From contig JBDTCS010000018.1 in NCBI GenBank assembly GCA_039923455.1, forward strand, positions 1 through 10,232: a stretch of DNA of 10,232 bases, written 5' to 3'. The position numbers and the translations under genes were made by a program. Origin of the DNA: JBDTCS01 sp039923455 (lineage in GTDB: Bacteria; Bacteroidota; Ignavibacteria; Palsa-1295). The notes beneath the pieces were generated by a model. That model was given only the letters and a program-made list of their open reading frames with translations, was not told the DNA's origin and searched no databases. Below are positions 7,441 to 10,232 of this stretch, piece after piece; the first letter of the stretch is position 1; each line of letters opens with the position of its first letter.

Positions 7441-8826
7441 CTATTTAAAGTGTATTTCCGAATTGCCGAAGATTGCAACGATCTCCCGTTCGAGATGTGA
7501 TTTGAGGCTCTTGAGGTCTTCGGTAGCAGGATGAATGCTGGCAAGAAAGCCTTCGGCGAGTCGGCGTTTGTGAGCACCGCTTGCGTCCGTAACTCCGAGT
7601 GTTTCCTTGGCCCAAGCGATTATGGAGCGCTTCGTAGGCACACCTTCGAGTTCGGTAAGGGGCTTGTCCATGAGCGAAGGATCTTTGCGCAAACGATTGA
7701 GCACGTCATCAAGCGTGAGGAGCGCAGATAGTTGCTCGAAGCCACCGGTTGCAGCGTAGAGTTGGAGTATCGTTTCGTACGATTTTTTGTAAAGCGTTTT
7801 TTGCTCAGCGATTCCGGAGGTACACAATAGAAAGAAGAGGCGTTCAACATCCGAACGCTCGGCATATACTCTTCCATGCAGAAATGCTATCGCACGAACC
7901 AGATCAAGTGCTTTGGCTTGTGTACGCGGTGATATATAAAAATCTTTCGCGCGCGTATGCTCCTGATGTGGGCGCTCCTGCATAAGTCGATTGCGCTGCA
8001 CTTCATAGTGGCGAATCACAAGATTCATGAAGTACACGAGGTCGGGGCTGATCGTGATCAAGCGCTGAGGGACTTGTCCCTTGATGATACACGAAGCATA
8101 ATGCAAGGCCTTGTACGAGATCTTCTTCGGCGGCTCGACGGCATCACCCAAACTTTTCAGATATTGCTGCGCGATCTTGTATTGCGCAAAAGGCTCTTTG
8201 TCCGGAATAATAAGTGCCTTGAAGAGAAAGCGATCCAGTAAGGCTTCGGTGATTTCGCTGATGCGTAAATAATTCGTGGCCGCGATAACGGTATGAATAT
8301 TCGAGCGCTGACGTTGCACACCGCGCACGAGCTCGCGTTCATTCAGCACCGAAAGCAGTGCACGTAAGGTGTAATCATTCGCATCGAAAATCTCGTCGAT
8401 AAATCCGAACTCACTCTCGACGAGCGAGCCTTCCGTGTTGTGAATGATGCGTCCTTTTTTGAGCTCGTCAATGTCGAGCCCACCGAAATAGGTATCTGGT
8501 TGTTGCTCTTTGCTCGCCTGCACTTTGAAGATCCGGCCACCTTCGAACATCTTAAATACCTGATCAGCTAAGAGTGTTTTACCGACACCCGTCCGACTCT
8601 CGATAAGTACGTGCTCGCCCAAAAGTAGTGCGAGAAAAATTTGCTCAACAACTTCTTTCCGATTAATTACGCGCTGCTCGACGAATTCCATCGCAGCGCG
8701 AAGGTCTCGAATGATCGCCTCAGCGTCCCATTGCGGATCATCCGCAACACCGTTCTGCGGGGTGCTCGGACGCGTGATATCGGAATTGCGGGTAGTATCG
8801 GAATGCGAAGTTGTGGGTTCTTTCAT
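7441..8826 (-). CDS. MoxR-family AAA+ ATPase (RavA-like architecture)
   Basis: The product has 461 residues. A polar Ser/Thr-rich N-terminus (1-30) leads to an AAA+ core. The P-loop is SRTGVGKT at 77-84; Walker B is GFIDE ending in D144-E145; sensor 1 is N185 in IAATN; an arginine finger candidate is R199 in LLDRF; sensor 2 is R301 in SPR, followed by the lid helices. The FIDEIFDAN and LLSVLNERE segments are characteristic of the MoxR clade. About 110 residues follow the lid, possibly a partner- or target-binding part. The first glycine of the usual Walker A motif is serine (S77), while the GKT end is classical rather than the AK seen in many MoxR proteins. MoxR ATPases work as hexamers with VWA proteins to remodel or activate targets, and such a protein is encoded two genes downstream. 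The subfamily is uncertain. Confidence 0.92.
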   Translation of the reverse strand: MKEPTTSHSDTTRNSDITRPSTPQNGVADDPQWDAEAIIRDLRAAMEFVEQRVINRKEVVEQIFLALLLGEHVLIESRTGVGKTLLADQVFKMFEGGRIFKVQASKEQQPDTYFGGLDIDELKKGRIIHNTEGSLVESEFGFIDEIFDANDYTLRALLSVLNERELVRGVQRQRSNIHTVIAATNYLRISEITEALLDRFLFKALIIPDKEPFAQYKIAQQYLKSLGDAVEPPKKISYKALHYASCIIKGQVPQRLITISPDLVYFMNLVIRHYEVQRNRLMQERPHQEHTRAKDFYISPRTQAKALDLVRAIAFLHGRVYAERSDVERLFFLLCTSGIAEQKTLYKKSYETILQLYAATGGFEQLSALLTLDDVLNRLRKDPSLMDKPLTELEGVPTKRSIIAWAKETLGVTDASGAHKRRLAEGFLASIHPATEDLKSLKSHLEREIVAIFGNSEIHFK

Positions 8827-8935
8827 AGTTTTTGCGCCTCGTCTTCCTTCGGTCGATTGGGTGCCGGAGTCTACTTGTCTCAGGCGTGAAGAACAGCGAG
8901 GGGTTACCTCGTGCAGGTATATTTGTTGTAAATAT
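8827..8935 (+). promoter_or_regulatory. Divergent intergenic region; candidate promoter for the ATP synthase operon
   Basis: This is the only divergent junction in the window and must hold start signals for the MoxR gene (minus) and the atp genes (plus). On the plus strand TATATTTG (8918-8925) fits the Bacteroidota TAnnTTTG -7 box and would give a very short leader before the ATG at 8936. No convincing TTTG partner lies 19-23 bases upstream. A short inverted repeat, CGAGG (8897-8901) with CCTCG (8907-8911), sits just upstream of the box and could be an operator. No clear promoter is seen for the minus-strand gene. Confidence 0.35.
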
Positions 8936-9355
8936 ATGAATAATCAAGACAATTCTTTCGAAGAGCCCTTATTGACTGAAAATAAACCGGAATCGCGTCC
9001 GGCGGGAAGCTTTCCTTCTGACAACACAAAAGACCGCTTGGATTCGGAAATTCGTGAGCTCGCGCACGACGAAGCGACTGGCCCGAGTTTTATTCCGAAG
9101 CGCAACGCCAAAGAGGACGCCGACTACCAAAAAGCGATGACGGAATCCGGTCCCTATTTGACGCTTGGCCTGCAATTAGCGGGTTCTTTGGCCGCTTTTG
9201 CGGGCATTGGCTGGTGGATAGACAGTGTGAATAACTCCTCGCCGCTCTGGCTCGGAATCATGTCCGGAGGAGGGGCTGTGCTAAGCCTCACCTACTTTAT
9301 AATGACAACTTTGCGTTTATCAAAATTAGAGGAAACGAAACGGGTAAAAAAGTGA
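8936..9355 (+). CDS. atpZ: AtpZ/AtpI-type F0F1-ATPase accessory membrane protein (ATPase gene1 family)
   Basis: From the ATG at 8936 the product has 139 residues. Residues 1-70 are polar and charged, with no predicted fold. Two membrane segments follow at about 74-94 and 103-125, joined by GWWIDSVNNSSPLW, which is the signature of the AtpZ (ATPase gene1) family: a glycine-rich first helix, G-W-W-x-D and a short tight turn. AtpZ and AtpI are small proteins encoded ahead of the F0 genes and linked to c-ring assembly or Mg2+ supply. The frame runs open upstream to 8711, but that part overlaps the start of the divergent MoxR gene and is not convincing; the ATG at 8936 follows the candidate promoter directly. 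The frame ends one base before the TTG of the next open frame, so the two genes are likely on one transcript. Confidence 0.85.
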   Translation: MNNQDNSFEEPLLTENKPESRPAGSFPSDNTKDRLDSEIRELAHDEATGPSFIPKRNAKEDADYQKAMTESGPYLTLGLQLAGSLAAFAGIGWWIDSVNNSSPLWLGIMSGGGAVLSLTYFIMTTLRLSKLEETKRVKK

Positions 9356-9356
9356 T

Positions 9357-9926
9357 TTGGAGCGCGCGCGGGATACGCTCTACCTACTCCTAATCCTCTT
9401 GTGCAGGCACGGTGCAGGTAGAAAGGCCCGAGAAATTTACCGATTTCGCAATTACTTAGAAACCGATAATAGTTACAAATTGAGCTCTGAACACATTTTG
9501 AGGGTAGGCGACCGTCAGCAGGAGAGAACCCTGCTTTCGCAACAAGCTTCCCGTTACTTTTTGATCCGATTCGCAATCATTACTCTGGTGCTCTGCGTCG
9601 GCTCGTATTTCCTCCTTCACTCGTTAAGTACCCCTGCTTTTCAGTCCGCCTATTATTTTGGCGTGGTGATCTGCGTACTTTCGAGTGCACTCAGCTTTTT
9701 CCTGACAGAGTGGGCATTCGATCAGCCTCGCGACATTTTTATGGGTGTTGCGCTTGGTTCGATCACAGTCAGAATGTTCAATCTGCTTTTCGCGTTTGCG
9801 ATCGGCGTATTCTTCATCAAGTTTAACACGACTGGCCTTGCGATCGGAATGTTCGTAAGCTACTTCTCGCTGTTGGTGATCGAGATCGCATACGTTCACA
9901 ACAAAGGACTTTTGAGCGGATATTAA
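9357..9926 (+). CDS. AtpI-like four-helix membrane protein in the atp operon (start uncertain)
   Basis: The open frame encodes up to 189 residues, with membrane segments at about 66-88, 95-117, 129-155 and 159-180 and an arginine (R139) inside the third. Size, helix count and position between the AtpZ-like gene and atpB suggest an AtpI-type protein (ATP synthase subunit I), but sequence signatures are weak. No ATG lies before the first helix. Candidate starts are TTG at 9357, one base after the previous stop, and TTG at 9399, 9480 and 9498. Residues 1-45 from the first TTG are Arg- and Cys-containing and unlike a typical AtpI N-terminus, so a start at 9480 or 9498 (148 or 142 residues) is plausible; 9356-9479 would then be an untranslated spacer. 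The 3' end is secure, 22 bases before atpB. Confidence 0.75.
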   Translation: MERARDTLYLLLILLCRHGAGRKAREIYRFRNYLETDNSYKLSSEHILRVGDRQQERTLLSQQASRYFLIRFAIITLVLCVGSYFLLHSLSTPAFQSAYYFGVVICVLSSALSFFLTEWAFDQPRDIFMGVALGSITVRMFNLLFAFAIGVFFIKFNTTGLAIGMFVSYFSLLVIEIAYVHNKGLLSGY

Positions 9927-9948
9927 GCAACTCCGAATTTAAGCCACG

Positions 9949-10232
9949 ATGACTTTAGCTTCGAGCACAATTCTTTTGAACTCCACCGGCATTTCTGGCC
10001 TGATGGATTTCGCGCAAGCTGGGACGAAGCCTGCCGAGAGCGTGCACACTGAAGCGACCACAGGCACAACCGCCACCACCGGCACATCCGCAACCGCCGA
10101 AGCTCCCAAAGCTACCGAAGGCACCACTCAGGCTGAAAAGCCAAGCGTATTTGTTGAACTACTCGAGCATCTTGCCGATAGCCACGAGGTACACCTTCCG
10201 TTCTTCCATCTCCCGCTTCCGTATCTCTTTTG
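9949..10232 (+). CDS. atpB: ATP synthase F0 subunit a, N-terminal part (3'-truncated)
   Basis: The frame opens with ATG at 9949 and runs off the right edge after 94 codons. Residues 1-24 are mildly hydrophobic. Residues 25-65 are a low-complexity Thr/Ala/Gly/Glu segment. Residues 66-94 contain FVELLEHLADSHEVHLPFF followed by HLPLPYLF. The H-x-x-D-S-H-E-x-H pattern is the typical entry to subunit a in Bacteroidota and relatives, just before its first membrane helix. Subunit a forms the proton half-channels facing the c-ring; its essential arginine lies beyond the window. The preceding AtpZ- and AtpI-like genes support the call. A later ATG at 10003 could be an alternative start. No Shine-Dalgarno is visible. 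This frame may be missed by ORF callers that need a stop. Confidence 0.85.
   Translation, partial: MTLASSTILLNSTGISGLMDFAQAGTKPAESVHTEATTGTTATTGTSATAEAPKATEGTTQAEKPSVFVELLEHLADSHEVHLPFFHLPLPYLF

Noticed and set aside
8711..8935. Upstream extension of the AtpZ-like frame to 8711.
   Set aside because: The extra 75 codons overlap the 5' end of the divergent MoxR gene and contain unlikely Cys-rich sequence; the ATG at 8936 is a better start.
9346..9355. A AAA AAG slippery heptamer immediately before the TGA stop of the AtpZ-like gene, as a programmed -1 frameshift site.
   Set aside because: The heptamer is in frame, but a -1 shift leads to only 13 more codons before a stop at 9391 and does not enter the AtpI-like frame, which is +1. 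No stimulatory structure is apparent.

Overview
The window looks like a chromosomal segment from a bacterium of the Bacteroidota–Chlorobiota–Ignavibacteriota/Kapabacteria group. Three things point there: a protein ending in a type IX secretion (Por) C-terminal sorting domain; scarce Shine-Dalgarno sequences with possible TAnnTTTG-type promoter boxes; and an F0 gene set starting with two small membrane proteins and a long-headed subunit a. Base composition looks balanced by eye. No sign of phage, insertion sequence, CRISPR array, tRNA or rRNA was found.

Layout. (1) 1-1270, plus strand: the 3' part of a secreted, probably beta-propeller protein with an Ig-like domain and a type IX sorting tail. 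(2) 1294-1328: a strong symmetric terminator between converging genes. (3) 4330 down to 1342, minus strand: dnaN, recF, a DciA/DUF721 gene and a small three-helix membrane protein, tightly packed as a replication/repair operon. The usual dnaA and gyrB neighbours are absent from this window. (4) 8826 down to 4566, minus strand: a MoxR-type AAA+ ATPase, a four-helix membrane metallophosphoesterase and a von Willebrand factor A (VWA) protein. (5) 8936 to the right edge, plus strand, divergent from block 4: an AtpZ-like protein, an AtpI-like four-helix protein with no ATG start, and the 5' end of atpB. This is the front of an F0F1 ATP synthase operon.

How the genes fit together. Blocks 3 and 5 are housekeeping: the sliding clamp, gap repair and helicase loading on one side, F0 assembly on the other. 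Block 4 is the most interesting part. A MoxR AAA+ protein with a VWA partner resembles the general RavA–ViaA or MoxR–VWA design, in which the ATPase remodels a target chosen by the metal-binding VWA protein. Here a membrane phosphoesterase of the lipid-headgroup/pyrophosphatase-like type sits between the two, and a 13-bp inverted repeat separates it from the ATPase gene. This suggests, but does not prove, a membrane-associated remodelling module.
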